Origin: Streptomyces roseus | GTDB taxonomy: Bacteria; Actinomycetota; Actinomycetes; Streptomycetales; Streptomycetaceae | DNA: 53,555 nucleotides | Assembly (NCBI RefSeq): GCF_001044425.1 | Contig: NZ_LFML01000100.1 | Span: 1-53,555, forward strand | Direction: 5' to 3' | Notes under the pieces: generated by a model | Told to the model about the DNA's origin: nothing | The model's input: only the letters and a program-made list of their open reading frames with translations | The model's database searches: none | Translations under genes and position numbers: made by a program | Part shown: positions 35,667 to 44,517 of the stretch, piece by piece | How positions within the stretch are numbered: position 1 is the stretch's first letter | How the letters are laid out: every line of letters starts with the position of its first letter

Positions 35667-35727
35667 TCCCGTACACTTTTCCCCACGGATCCATCAGCTG
35701 CGGAGTCCCCGAGGAGAGCCGCTCACC

Positions 35728-36426
35728 ATGACGTCGACAGCGCCCGCCGCGCGCCGCTCCAAGATCACCCCGGAACGGGTGCAGGAGTTCTACGACGCCG
35801 TCCTGGACCAGCTGCGCGAGCACGGGTACGAGGCGCTGACCATGGAGGGCGTCGCCGCCCGGGCCTGCTGCGGGAAGTCGACCCTCTACCGGCAGTGGAA
35901 GACCAAGCCCCAGCTCGTCGCGGCCGCCCTGCGCGCGAACCGGCAGGGCACGCTGGCCGCGGTGGACACCGGCACCCTCGCCGGGGACCTGCGCGAGGCG
36001 GCCCGGATCGCGGCCGGCAGCTCGGGACGCGACACGCGCCTCACCCAGGCCCTCGGGCACGCCGTGCTCAGCGACGAGGAGCTACAGGCGGCGCTGCGCG
36101 AAGCGCTGGTCGAGCCGGAGCTGGCCGCCTTCAACGCGATGGTGGGACGGGCCGTGGCGCGCGGCGAGATCGCGGCGGGCCATCCGGCCACGGAGTTCCT
36201 GCCGGCGCAGCTGATGGGCGTCATGCGCATCCGGCCGGTGCTGGAGGGGCGCTACGCGGACGCGGACTACCTGGTCCGGTTCGTCGACGCGGCCCTGCTG
36301 CCCGCCCTGGGCCTGGCACCCGCCCCCGAGCACGCGCCGGTCCCCGTACCCGCGCCCGTACCGGAACCCACCCCGGTCACCGGACCCGCGCCCGCCGCGG
36401 GCCCGGACCGGGCCGAGACCCCCTGA
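35728..36426 (+). CDS. TetR-family transcriptional regulator
   Basis: A 232-residue TetR repressor. The helix-turn-helix is GYEALTMEGVAARACCGKSTLYRQWKTKPQLV, near residues 35-66. The ligand-binding half is helical, with LPAQLMGVMRIRPVLEGR typical of the family. The last 40 residues are a Pro/Ala/Val/Glu-rich tail that looks disordered. GAGGAGAG precedes the ATG. It is divergent from the PAP2 and DMT transporter genes across the three-site operator, so it probably represses them and itself. The inducer is not known. Confidence 0.94.
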   Translation: MTSTAPAARRSKITPERVQEFYDAVLDQLREHGYEALTMEGVAARACCGKSTLYRQWKTKPQLVAAALRANRQGTLAAVDTGTLAGDLREAARIAAGSSGRDTRLTQALGHAVLSDEELQAALREALVEPELAAFNAMVGRAVARGEIAAGHPATEFLPAQLMGVMRIRPVLEGRYADADYLVRFVDAALLPALGLAPAPEHAPVPVPAPVPEPTPVTGPAPAAGPDRAETP

Positions 36427-36510
36427 ACCGGTGGGCCGCCGTCACCGATGACCGACTGGCGACCCGCCCGCGCTGCCTCGTGGGGACGGCGGCAGCGCGC
36501 CACCCGGACG

Positions 36511-36548
36511 GGGCGGTGGTCACTCACTCGAGGGAGTGACCACCGCCC
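36511..36548. terminator. Bidirectional terminator between TetR and TerD genes
   Basis: A perfect 15-bp stem GGGCGGTGGTCACTC / GAGTGACCACCGCCC with an 8-base loop (36526-36533). It lies between two convergent genes. There is no T-run, as is common in Streptomyces. Confidence 0.85.
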
Positions 36549-36595
36549 GGTCTGTGCGGCTGCCGCACATCAGAACCCCGCAGGACGGCGGCGCT

Positions 36596-37150
36596 TCAGG
36601 ACCGCGGCGCGCCCATGACCCGGGTGAAATCCTCAGGGTCCGCGTCGAAACCGCGCACGGAGGCATCCAGCGACCAGGCTCCCGAACCGTCCCGCGTGAA
36701 CTCCGCGACCGCGGCCGCCGTGGCGGCCGGGATCGCCGCGAAATCGGACACCGCCAAGTCGGTGTAGCCCTCCCGGATCCGGACCCCCGTACCGCCGATG
36801 GCCGCGAAGGACTTCGTACGGGCACCCCGCTGCCCCGTGTCCTGTATGACCACGCCGACCACCACCCGTACCAACGCGGGTGCCATCCGGTCCAGTTCGA
36901 GGGTCATCACCTCGTCGAAGCCGAAACCCTGGCCGGTGTGGCTGTCGCGGTTCAAGGTGATGGTGCCGTCGGGGGAACGGCTGCCGAAGTGCACGAGGTG
37001 GACCGGCTCCCCGTGCGGGTCCGCGGCGGCGAACACCGCCGCGATGATGTCCAGGTCGTGGGCGGGCGTGCCCGCGGGGCTCGGATCCCACCGCAGCGCG
37101 ATCTCCACCTTGGCCAGGCCCTTGCGTACTCCGCTCGTGGACGTGCTCAC
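36596..37150 (-). CDS. TerD-family stress protein
   Basis: A 184-residue calcium-binding-type TerD domain protein. The sequence shows VEIALRWDPSPAGTPAHDLDIIAAVF, GDGTITLNRDSHTGQGFGFDE and the later LVRVVVGVVIQDTGQRGARTKSF, all standard for the family. TerD proteins occur in tellurite resistance and phage-inhibition loci and in general surface-stress modules of Streptomyces. The GTG at 37150 has GGAGGGGGAG just upstream. The adjacent VWA/metallopeptidase and AAA genes are frequent TerD companions in this genus. Confidence 0.93.
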   Translation of the reverse strand: MSTSTSGVRKGLAKVEIALRWDPSPAGTPAHDLDIIAAVFAAADPHGEPVHLVHFGSRSPDGTITLNRDSHTGQGFGFDEVMTLELDRMAPALVRVVVGVVIQDTGQRGARTKSFAAIGGTGVRIREGYTDLAVSDFAAIPAATAAAVAEFTRDGSGAWSLDASVRGFDADPEDFTRVMGAPRS

Positions 37151-37259
37151 CGAACTCCCCCTCCGCTTGCCGGGTGTTGCCCGGCCATGCTGTCATGCGA
37201 CGGCCGCAGCGGCCCGTAATACCGTACTTTTTCGGCCAGTTGAGCCGGATACGACCTCT

Positions 37260-38351
37260 TCAGGCCCTCGGCGGCACGCGTACGGTCTCCACCCACCCCG
37301 GCGGCTGCGGCGCCCCGGCCCCGATCAGCGCGGCGATCAGCCGGCAGGACGGGGTCTCGCCCGGCCACGGCGTGTACCCGTCGGTCAGGACGACGACGAT
37401 GTTCGGCCGCTCCGCCGCCGCCAGCGCGGCCCGGATGCCGACGCGCATGTCGGTGCCGCCTCCCCCGGCGAGGGTCACCTGCTCGGCGCTCGTCACGCGG
37501 GACACGGCGTGCACGTCCGCGTCGCAGGCCGGTACGGCGACCCGGTTGCCCCGGACGCCCACCTCCAGCAGCACCCCGGTGACCTCGCCGAGCGCGGCGG
37601 CGAGCTCGTCCTCGCCCATCGACCCCGAGGTGTCGACGACGATCGCCACCCGCGGCAGCGGCCGGCGCAGGCTGGGCAGCACCACCCGGCCGCCGAGCGC
37701 CGGAGTGCGGCGCGAGGGACGGCGGTAGGTGTAGTCCACGGCGCCGCCCGCCCACGCGGCGGCTTCCCGGACCGCCCCGGACAGCGCACGGCGCCAGTCG
37801 ACGGTGGGCTCCAGCAGTTCCTGCGCCCAGCGCTGCCAGCCGGCCGGGAGCAGGCCGCGGGTGCGCTGGTGGGCGCGCATGGCCCGGGCGGTCTGCCGGC
37901 GCAGCGCCTCCGCCTCGACCGAGCCGATCCGGCCGGGTCCGGCGCCCTCGGCCGGCTCCCCCGGCGCGGGCGCGCCGCGGGCCCCGGAGCCGCGGTCCGG
38001 TGCGTGCGGCGCGGTGGCCGGGATCGCGGACAGGTACGACTCGAACATCCCGCCGGTGGCGAGACCGAACAGCCGGGGTTCCATCCGGCCCTCGGGCAGC
38101 GCCAGCCCGTCGGCGATCAGGTCGTCGTTGATCTCGCAGTCCTGGGCGACGTTGACGCGGACCCGGTCGCGCTGGTCGGCGGCCGGGAGCCGGTCGGCGC
38201 GGGCGTGGTGGTCGCGCAGCAGGTGGGCCACCTCGTGGATCCACACCCCGGCCAGTTCCACGACCGGCGTCGCGTCGACGAAGGCGGGCGAGACGCAGCA
38301 GCGCCAGTACCGGTCCACGCCCATCGTCGGGACCCCGGCCGTGGGGACCAC
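37260..38351 (-). CDS. VWA-like / putative metallopeptidase domain protein
   Basis: The longest frame with a usual start (GTG 38351) gives 363 residues. It contains WIHEVAHLLRDHH, an HExxH zinc motif, with NVAQDCEINDDL as a likely further ligand region, and a C-terminal VWA-like domain with the MIDAS loop VDTSGSMGEDE. The family normally begins about 28 residues earlier. Exactly those residues (ELPAARYKAAEARPYLAPAL and flanks) are encoded without interruption back to 38435, but no ATG, GTG or TTG precedes them in frame before a stop. A GTG at 38439 lies one base out of frame after a G-rich ribosome-binding site, so a small indel or rare start is likely. Such proteins pair with a MoxR ATPase. 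Confidence 0.78.
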   Translation of the reverse strand: MVPTAGVPTMGVDRYWRCCVSPAFVDATPVVELAGVWIHEVAHLLRDHHARADRLPAADQRDRVRVNVAQDCEINDDLIADGLALPEGRMEPRLFGLATGGMFESYLSAIPATAPHAPDRGSGARGAPAPGEPAEGAGPGRIGSVEAEALRRQTARAMRAHQRTRGLLPAGWQRWAQELLEPTVDWRRALSGAVREAAAWAGGAVDYTYRRPSRRTPALGGRVVLPSLRRPLPRVAIVVDTSGSMGEDELAAALGEVTGVLLEVGVRGNRVAVPACDADVHAVSRVTSAEQVTLAGGGGTDMRVGIRAALAAAERPNIVVVLTDGYTPWPGETPSCRLIAALIGAGAPQPPGWVETVRVPPRA

Positions 38352-38353
38352 GG

Positions 38354-38971
38354 TCAGCGCGTACAGGGCGGGGGCGAGGTACGGCCGGGCCTCGGCCGCC
38401 TTGTACCGGGCGGCCGGGAGTTCGGCCCGGTCCAGGCACCCGCGCCCCCCGGCCGGCCGTCGACGGACGCGCGGTCCGCGGGCAGCGCCGCCGGCGCCTC
38501 AGCGCCACCCGGCAGGGCGCCGGAGAGCTGGAGCAGTTCGACGAACCCGTCGATCCCGGCGGGCACCGGCCAGTCCAGGTCGCACATGGCGGCCGGGTCG
38601 GTGGCCGCCCGCGCCGCGACGTCCGGCACGCCTGCGTCGACCGCCTCGGCGAGGACGGCCCAGCCGGCCTCCCAGCGGGGCCGGGTGAGCTCTCCCTGGA
38701 CTGCGGCGACCACGGCGATCAGGAAGGCCAGCTGCCGGTCGCCGCGTTCGGGCAGGTCGAAGGCGTCCGGATCGGCGAGCACCCGGTCCGGGTCGGGCAG
38801 GTCGAGGTGCTCCACGTACGAGAGCAGCTCGATCCCGGCCGCGTCCCCGACGGCTCCGGTCAGCGCGGCGGCCAGGGCCTCGCGGCCCGCGCCGGACGCG
38901 TACCCGGAACGGCCGCGGGCCGGCGCAATGTACGGATTAAGTGGTTCTGCACCCCTTCGACCGGTAGCCAC
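38354..38971 (-). pseudogene. Remnant of a MoxR-type AAA ATPase (C-terminal part only)
   Basis: From GTG 38971 (preceded by GGGGAAAG) the frame encodes about 205 residues. Residues from REALAAALTGAVGDAAG through LELLSYVEHLDLPDPDRVLADPDAFDLPERGDRQLAFL-type segments and RPRWEAGWAVLAEAVDAGVPDVAA match the C-terminal helical part of the MoxR-like ATPases that accompany VWA/metallopeptidase proteins. The Walker A and B boxes and the whole AAA core are missing, and no such sequence lies in the 270 bases further upstream. The end runs out of register into a Pro/Arg-rich readthrough that overlaps the VWA gene. It therefore looks like a deletion derivative. Confidence 0.7.
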
Positions 38972-39240
38972 GCTTTCCCCGATATGCGTACCGAATGAGC
39001 CGAATTTTCGATGCGGTCGACCTTTATCCCGTTCGCCACACAATTCGACGGAGAAACGTCGGTCGCGCCGGATCGTTACCTCAAGTTTTGCTCAATTGCA
39101 GTGACATCGCGCCGGGCGCCTTCCTAGCTTCCTGGTACACGCGTCACGACTCTTCTTGACGCTTCGTACCAATCCGCGGGTTCCCCCCGCTGCCGGCGAT
39201 CCCCGCAGCGCGCCCCGCGGCCCCTAGGAAAGAGTGCAGC
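38972..39240. promoter_or_regulatory. Divergent region upstream of glutamate-binding protein and AAA remnant
   Basis: A 269-base gap, AT-richer than average between 38990 and 39090. It should hold the promoter for the lipoprotein gene at 39241. TTGACG at about 39157 is a possible -35, but no matching -10 can be fixed. Confidence 0.4.
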
Positions 39241-40056
39241 ATGAAGGTGCCCAAGGCCGGTGCTTTGGTCGCAGTGGTCGGCCTCGCCCTGACCGCCTCC
39301 GGGTGTGGCGGTGACAGCGGCCCGAAGGGGAACCTCTCGATCGGCATCAAATTCGACCAGCCCGGCGTGGGACTGCGCGAGCAGGGCGGGACCTTCTCCG
39401 GTTTCGACGTGGACGTCTCGACGTACATCGCCAAGCAACTGGGGTACAAGCCGGAGCAGATCGAATTCAAGCGGGTCGACAGCTCCGACCGCGAACTGCT
39501 GCTCCAGTACAACGAGGTCAAGTTCGTCGCGGCCAGCTACTCGATCAACGACAAGCGCAAGGAGAAGGTCGACTTCGCCGGCCCGTACTTCCTCGCGCAC
39601 CAGGACCTGCTGGTCCGCGCGGACGACACCACCATCACCAAGGCCGAGGACCTCAACAACAAGAAGCTCTGCTCGGTCACCGGCTCCACCTCGGCCGAGA
39701 ACGTCAAGAAGACCCTCGCGCCCAAGGCCAGCGTGCTGGAGCTGGACGGGTACTCGGAGTGCGTCGTCGCGCTCCAGGACGGTCTGGTCGACGCCCTCAC
39801 GACGGACAACTCCATCCTGGCCGGGTACGCCGCCCAGAAGGAGAACGCCGGCAAGTTCAAGCTGGTCGGGCTGAGCCTGAGCAACGAGAACTACGGCATC
39901 GGCGTCAAGAAGGGCAACAAGGACCTCCAGGGCAAGATCAACGCCGCCCTGAGGAAGATGGTCCAGGACGGCGCCTGGGAGGCCGCGGTGAAGAAGAACT
40001 TCGGCCCGGCCAACTACAAGAACGAGCCCGCCCCGCCGATCACGACGGGCAGCTGA
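39241..40056 (+). CDS. Glutamate/amino-acid ABC transporter substrate-binding lipoprotein
   Basis: A 271-residue solute-binding lipoprotein. The lipobox TASGC places the lipidated cysteine at residue 22. The fold is the type II amino-acid binding protein: GIKFDQPGVGLREQGG, FSGFDVDVSTYIAKQLGY, RELLLQYNEVKFVAASYSIND and DGYSECVVALQDGLVDALTTDNSIL. It closely resembles GluB of actinobacterial glutamate uptake systems. No permease or ATPase genes follow; the next gene is on the opposite strand, so it is an orphan component or serves a transporter encoded elsewhere. AGGAAAG precedes the ATG. A strong terminator follows. Confidence 0.93.
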   Translation: MKVPKAGALVAVVGLALTASGCGGDSGPKGNLSIGIKFDQPGVGLREQGGTFSGFDVDVSTYIAKQLGYKPEQIEFKRVDSSDRELLLQYNEVKFVAASYSINDKRKEKVDFAGPYFLAHQDLLVRADDTTITKAEDLNNKKLCSVTGSTSAENVKKTLAPKASVLELDGYSECVVALQDGLVDALTTDNSILAGYAAQKENAGKFKLVGLSLSNENYGIGVKKGNKDLQGKINAALRKMVQDGAWEAAVKKNFGPANYKNEPAPPITTGS

Positions 40057-40066
40057 CGCTCTCCGG

Positions 40067-40106
40067 AGCGGCCTTCGGCTCCGACCGCTCGGAGCCGGAG
40101 GCCGCT
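40067..40106 (+). terminator. Strong hairpin terminator after the glutamate-binding protein gene
   Basis: An 18-bp stem (40067-40084 with 40089-40106) with one G-U pair and a CCGC loop. It sits between convergent genes and could stop transcription from both sides. Confidence 0.85.
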
Positions 40107-40122
40107 TCGTCGTCCGCGCGCC

Positions 40123-40689
40123 TCAGGCCAGCGGGGCCTTGGCGCGCAGCACCTTGAGGAACTCCCGCATCCAGGCGGAGTGGTCGGGCCAGGCACGGGC
40201 CGAGACCAGGGTGCCGTCGACCACGGCCTCGGAGTCCTCGTACTGCGCCCCCGCGGCCTTCATGTCGAGCTCCAGCGCCGGGTACGCGGTCACCCGGCGG
40301 CCCGCCAGCCCGCCGCTCGCGGCCGTGATCAGCGGGCCGTGGCAGATCTGGGCGACCGGCTTGTCCGAGCCGGTGAAGGCGGCCAGGATCCGCCGCACCT
40401 CGGGATCGTTGCGCAGGTACTCCGGCGCCCGGCCGCCCGGCACGACGACGGCCGCGTACTCCTCGGTCACCACGTCGGCGAACGCCACGTCGGCGGGCCA
40501 GGTGTAGCCGGGCTTCTCCGTGTAGGTGTCGAAGCCCTCCTCGAAGTCGTGCACCACGAACCGCAGTTTCCTGACCGCCGGGGCCGCGATGTGCACCTCG
40601 TACCCCTCCTCGCGCAGGCGCTGGTACGGGTAGAGGACCTCCAGCGATTCCGCCGCGTCTCCGGTCACGATGAGGATCTTCACTGCCAT
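40123..40689 (-). CDS. DJ-1/PfpI-family protein
   Basis: A 188-residue protein of the class I glutamine-amidotransferase-like fold. The elbow motif AQICHGP holds the nucleophilic cysteine, preceded by VVPGGRAPEYLRNDPEVRRIL. The N-terminus KILIVTGDAAESLEVLYPYQRLREEGYEVHIAAP is typical of PfpI relatives. Members include chaperones, deglycases and proteases; the exact activity here is unknown. GGGAGCAG precedes the ATG at 40689. It faces the terminator of the lipoprotein gene. Confidence 0.93.
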   Translation of the reverse strand: MAVKILIVTGDAAESLEVLYPYQRLREEGYEVHIAAPAVRKLRFVVHDFEEGFDTYTEKPGYTWPADVAFADVVTEEYAAVVVPGGRAPEYLRNDPEVRRILAAFTGSDKPVAQICHGPLITAASGGLAGRRVTAYPALELDMKAAGAQYEDSEAVVDGTLVSARAWPDHSAWMREFLKVLRAKAPLA

Positions 40690-40951
40690 GGGCTGCTCCC
40701 GGTGGGGGTGTTCACGGTGTGCACGTCCGCGCGGCCCCGGCCGGGGCCACCGCCACCGTGCCCGCGGGGCGGCGATCTGCCAAGGGGCCCTCACCCGTTC
40801 GGCCCAGTGACCCCCGGGGGCAGAATCCGGCCTTCCGACACATGGATTTCATCTGTAGGGCACATGACAATGTGAGCCTCGGCTCTGCCACCTGATGCCC
40901 CGCCAACTGCCCTGGCGGGGGCGGTGCCTGCGAAAAGGTCTCCCCCACATC

Positions 40952-41797
40952 ATGAGAATCTCCCCACGCGCCCCCTGGGTCGCCGGCGTCGCCGTCGCGG
41001 CCCTGACCCTCGTTCCGGCCACCGCGTCGGCCGGCTCGCAGCGGACGGCGGCTCCCCACGCCGACGCGGCCGCCTCCGGCCGGGCCGTCACCGCGGCCAC
41101 CACCACCGCCTCCGTGGACGCGTACTACGCGGCTGCCGAGGGCAAGACCGGCGCCGCGCTGAAGACCGCGCTCCACGACATCATCAAGACCCAGTCCAAG
41201 GTGACCTACGACGGCGTGTGGAACGCGCTGAAGGTGACCGACCAGGACCCGGCGAACCCGAACAACGTCATCCTCGTCTACTCGGGCCGCTCCCAGTCCA
41301 AGTCCACCAACGGCGGCGGCGCCAACGACTGGAACCGCGAGCACGTCTGGGCCAAGAGCCACGGCGACTTCGGCACCGCCACCGGCCCGGGCACGGACCT
41401 GCACCACCTGCGCCCCGAGGACGTCACGGTCAACAGCACCCGCGGCAACAAGGACTTCGACATGGGCGGCAGCCCGGTCGCCGAGGCCCCCGGCAGCTTC
41501 ACCGACTCCGACTCCTTCGAGCCGCGCGACGCGGTCAAGGGCGACGTCGCGCGCATGCTCCTCTACATGGCCGTGCGCTACGACGGCGGCGACGGCTTCG
41601 CGAACCTGGAAGTCAACGACAAGGTCGACAACGGCAGCGCCCCCGCCATCGGCCGGATCAGCGTGCTCAAGCAGTGGAACCAGCAGGACCCGCCGGACGC
41701 CTTCGAGCAGCACCGCAACCAGGTCATATTCGACCAGTTCCAGCACAACCGGAACCCGTTCATCGACCACCCGGAGTGGGTCAACTCCATCTGGTGA
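40952..41797 (+). CDS. Secreted endonuclease I family nuclease
   Basis: A 281-residue secreted nuclease. The signal peptide ends around PATASAGS. The catalytic NREHVWAKSHG and DLHHLRPEDV...NSTRGNKDF segments are the beta-beta-alpha-metal core of the EndA/NucM family, which cuts double-stranded DNA and RNA. It likely degrades extracellular nucleic acid for nutrients. The ATG at 40952 starts right before the signal; an AAAGG about 14 bases upstream is only a weak ribosome-binding site. DUF3040 follows on the same strand. Confidence 0.93.
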   Translation: MRISPRAPWVAGVAVAALTLVPATASAGSQRTAAPHADAAASGRAVTAATTTASVDAYYAAAEGKTGAALKTALHDIIKTQSKVTYDGVWNALKVTDQDPANPNNVILVYSGRSQSKSTNGGGANDWNREHVWAKSHGDFGTATGPGTDLHHLRPEDVTVNSTRGNKDFDMGGSPVAEAPGSFTDSDSFEPRDAVKGDVARMLLYMAVRYDGGDGFANLEVNDKVDNGSAPAIGRISVLKQWNQQDPPDAFEQHRNQVIFDQFQHNRNPFIDHPEWVNSIW

Positions 41798-41913
41798 CGC
41801 CCCCCGCGAGGGCCGGGGACGGCCCGCGAGGGTTGGGCCGCCCCCGGTCGGGTATGCGCAGGCCAGAGGCTGTGGTGCGCGCCGCCCGGCGACGCCTGCC
41901 GAGGGAGGTCGTC

Positions 41914-42225
41914 ATGGACGGAGCCGGACTGTCCGACCAGGAGCGACGCGCCCTCTCGGCGATCGAGGCCGATCTCAGAGCGGACCGCTCCCTCCAGCGG
42001 ATCCTGCGCGCCGCGCGCACCCGCCCGCGCCACCGCGCCTTGGCCGCCTGCCTGCTCGCCGGGGTCACGCTGGCCCTGCTGGTGGCGGCCGCGGTCACCG
42101 TGTCCCTCCCGCTGATCTGGGGGTTCGCCGCGGCGTGGACGCTGACCGTGGTGCTGGCCCTGCCACTGGTCGGCCGGTGGATCCGCCGCCGCTGGCAGCG
42201 CCACGAGCACGCCGGGCGGCTCTGA
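41914..42225 (+). CDS. DUF3040 small membrane protein
   Basis: A 103-residue protein of the actinobacterial DUF3040 family: an N-terminal LSDQERRALSAIEADLRADRSL helical segment, a basic stretch, then two membrane helices (ALAACLLAGVTLALLVAA and LIWGFAAAWTLTVVLALPLVG). GGGAGG lies about 6 bases before the ATG. It is co-directional with the nuclease gene 117 bases upstream. Function unknown. Confidence 0.9.
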   Translation: MDGAGLSDQERRALSAIEADLRADRSLQRILRAARTRPRHRALAACLLAGVTLALLVAAAVTVSLPLIWGFAAAWTLTVVLALPLVGRWIRRRWQRHEHAGRL

Positions 42226-42271
42226 GGATGCGGGCAAGTCCAGGGAAGGTCCGCGGGGGGTGGCCGCTCCC

Positions 42272-42703
42272 CTACTGCTCTCCGTACAGCATCCACTTCT
42301 CCCGGTCCGCCAGCGGCTCGTAGCCGACCTTGGCGTACACGGCGTGCGCGTCGGCCGTCGCGAGCATCACCCGGCGCAGCCCGTACGGGGCCAGGTGGTC
42401 GCGGACCGCGGCGACGAGGGCCGTCCCCAGGCCCGTGCCGCGGGCGGCCCGGTCGACGTAGACGTCGCACAGCCAGGCGAAGGTGGCCCGGTCCGTGACG
42501 ACGCGGGCGTATCCCACCTGCGCGCCGGTGGCCGTCTCGTAGACGCCGAAGTTCAGGGAGTGCGCCACGGCGCGCTCGTGCTTCTCCCTGCTGCGGCCCA
42601 GGGCCCAGTACGCGTCCTGCGACAGCCAGCGGTGGACCAGGTCGGCGTCGAGGCGGGCGGGGTCGGTGGACAGCTCATAGCCGTCCGGGAGCTCATTGTT
42701 CAT
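42272..42703 (-). CDS. GNAT-family N-acetyltransferase
   Basis: A 143-residue acetyltransferase with the full GNAT core: HRWLSQDAYWALGRSREKHERAV-type N-terminus, the beta-4 strand CDVYVDRAARGTGLGTALV containing the acetyl-CoA pyrophosphate loop, and LRRVMLATADAHAVYAKVGYEPL at the end. Short forms of this kind act on small amines or on proteins; the substrate is unknown. A weak GGGG site precedes the ATG at 42703. It is convergent with the DUF3040 gene, with a 46-base gap. Confidence 0.93.
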   Translation of the reverse strand: MNNELPDGYELSTDPARLDADLVHRWLSQDAYWALGRSREKHERAVAHSLNFGVYETATGAQVGYARVVTDRATFAWLCDVYVDRAARGTGLGTALVAAVRDHLAPYGLRRVMLATADAHAVYAKVGYEPLADREKWMLYGEQ

Positions 42704-42779
42704 GCCCCGGATCCAAGCAACGCGGATGCCGTCCGGCCAGCGAATATCCCGCGGCGCCCCGGCCCCGGTCCGGGCCAGG

Positions 42780-44447
42780 TCAGCTCGGGGGCTGGAGCCG
42801 GTCGGCGAGCGCCTTGAACTCCGTCCAGGCGGGCTGCGGCGGGCGGGCGTCCCAGACCTTCTGGGCGAGCGCCGCGAGCGGCAGCCGTATCCCTTCGGCG
42901 ACCTGGGCCTGGGTCTGTGCGCCGGCCAGGTCGCTCCAGACGGCGAGCCGGGCGCCGAGTATCTGCGCCGCGTACCGGGCGGGTACCGGGGTCGTGCCGC
43001 GCAGGACGAGCGGGGTCCACTGCTCGTAGATCCGCTTGCCGGTGGGGTAGGTGAACTGGTTGGGCTGGCCGAGCACGTAGTAGAGGTACTCGTCGTTCAG
43101 GTTGACCAGCTTGCGGCCCTCCCGCAGGTACTCCAGCGGCGGCCGGGCCCCGTTCTCCTTGCCCGTCCAGTACTCGGCCTGGATGTCCTTGGCCGCCTGG
43201 ACCACGCCGGCGGTGAAGAATCCGTCGTTCCATGCCTTGGGCACCTTGCCCGCCGGACGCACCACGTCCGCACGGTCGTTCAGCCAGCCCTCCGCCAGGT
43301 CCTGGATGCGCGCCGAGGGGCCGTACGCCTGCCGCGCCGCCTGCGCGAGCTGCGGGAAGGAGGCCTGCGGGTCGCGGTAGACCAGCGCCTGGTACTCGTC
43401 GGCGCCCAGGTGCCAGAACGCGCCGGGGAACAACGGCAGGTACTCGCGGAGCAGTTCGTCGATGAGCTTGGCCGAGGCGGGGTTCGATATGTCCACGGCG
43501 CCCTTCACGGCCCTGCCCTGTAGGTCGCGCAGCTGGAGGGCGGGGTGGGCGCGCAGTACGGCGCCGAGGTGGCCCGGCGAGTCGAGTTCGGGGACGACCG
43601 TGATGTGCAGGCGGGCGGCGAGGGCGTTGATCTGCCGGACCTCGGCCTTGCTGAGGTGGGGCGTGGAGACGATCTCCGGGTGGGTGTCGGACTGGATCCG
43701 GAAGGCCTGGTCGTCGGAGAAGTGCAGGCCGAGCTGGTTGAGTTTGAGGTCGGCCATGCGGCGCAGCTCGTCCTCGATCCAGCCGACGGTGAAGTTCTTT
43801 CGGGCCACGTCGAGGTTGAGACCGCGCTGCGGCTTGGCCGGAGCGTCGCGCACCGTGCCCTCGGGGGCCGAACCCCCGGACTTCACCGCCTGTTTGAGGG
43901 TGCGGGTGCCGTAGAAGACCCCGGCCTCGTCGGGGCCGGTGACCCGGACCCGGTTGCCCTGCACGGTGAGCGTGTAGGACTCGGGCGGTCCCGAGTTCTT
44001 GGCGCCGAGGGTCAGTTCCACGTCTCCGGGGCGCGGCTCGGCCGTCTCGGCGAAGCCCATGCGCAGTTCACCGGCGAGCAGTTTCCCCTCGTCGGCGAGG
44101 GCGGCGGCGTTCCCGGGCGGTACGACGACCCGCGCGTCGGCGGCGGGTTTCCAGCCGGGTCCGCGGGCCGGGGTGTGCTCCCGTACGGCCGGGATGGTGC
44201 GCGGGGCGCTGGACAGCGCGTACGACGGGATGGGCGAGGGGGGTGGGGCGGTGGGTGCGGATGCCGTGGCGGCGGAGCCGGTGCCGCTGGCCTCCCCGGA
44301 GCCGCGGGCCCCGTCGGAGGCGGCCGTGCACCCGGGCACGGCAAGGGTGGCCAGCGCGGCGGCCACGGCCGTCGCGACGGCCTGCCGTCGCCTGGGCTTC
44401 CCGGACCTGACCCGCATGGACCTGACCTGACTGGACTTTCGCATCAT
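42780..44447 (-). CDS. Secreted beta-N-acetylhexosaminidase (GH20)
   Basis: A 555-residue GH20 enzyme, retaining glycosidase using substrate-assisted catalysis. The catalytic Asp-Glu pair is in FWHLGADEYQALVY, with PHLSKAEVRQINALAARLHITVVPELDSPGH and LNLDVARKNF as further GH20 marks. A C-terminal LGARLAVWSD segment completes the barrel. The N-terminus has a basic stretch and a hydrophobic signal ending VPGC, so it may be lipidated at Cys or simply secreted. It should release GlcNAc from chitin fragments or peptidoglycan. The ATG at 44447 follows a GGGGACAGGGG site. Confidence 0.95.
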   Translation of the reverse strand: MMRKSSQVRSMRVRSGKPRRRQAVATAVAAALATLAVPGCTAASDGARGSGEASGTGSAATASAPTAPPPSPIPSYALSSAPRTIPAVREHTPARGPGWKPAADARVVVPPGNAAALADEGKLLAGELRMGFAETAEPRPGDVELTLGAKNSGPPESYTLTVQGNRVRVTGPDEAGVFYGTRTLKQAVKSGGSAPEGTVRDAPAKPQRGLNLDVARKNFTVGWIEDELRRMADLKLNQLGLHFSDDQAFRIQSDTHPEIVSTPHLSKAEVRQINALAARLHITVVPELDSPGHLGAVLRAHPALQLRDLQGRAVKGAVDISNPASAKLIDELLREYLPLFPGAFWHLGADEYQALVYRDPQASFPQLAQAARQAYGPSARIQDLAEGWLNDRADVVRPAGKVPKAWNDGFFTAGVVQAAKDIQAEYWTGKENGARPPLEYLREGRKLVNLNDEYLYYVLGQPNQFTYPTGKRIYEQWTPLVLRGTTPVPARYAAQILGARLAVWSDLAGAQTQAQVAEGIRLPLAALAQKVWDARPPQPAWTEFKALADRLQPPS

Positions 44448-44517
44448 GCACCCCTGTCCCCCGTACCAACCTGGCACGGGGGACTCCGGCGCGCGACCCG
44501 GGGGCGGGCCGGGAGCG

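Noticed and set aside
36596..38971. A complete tellurite-resistance or phage-defence locus around TerD
   Set aside because: Only one TerD gene is intact; the AAA partner is truncated and no other ter genes are present.
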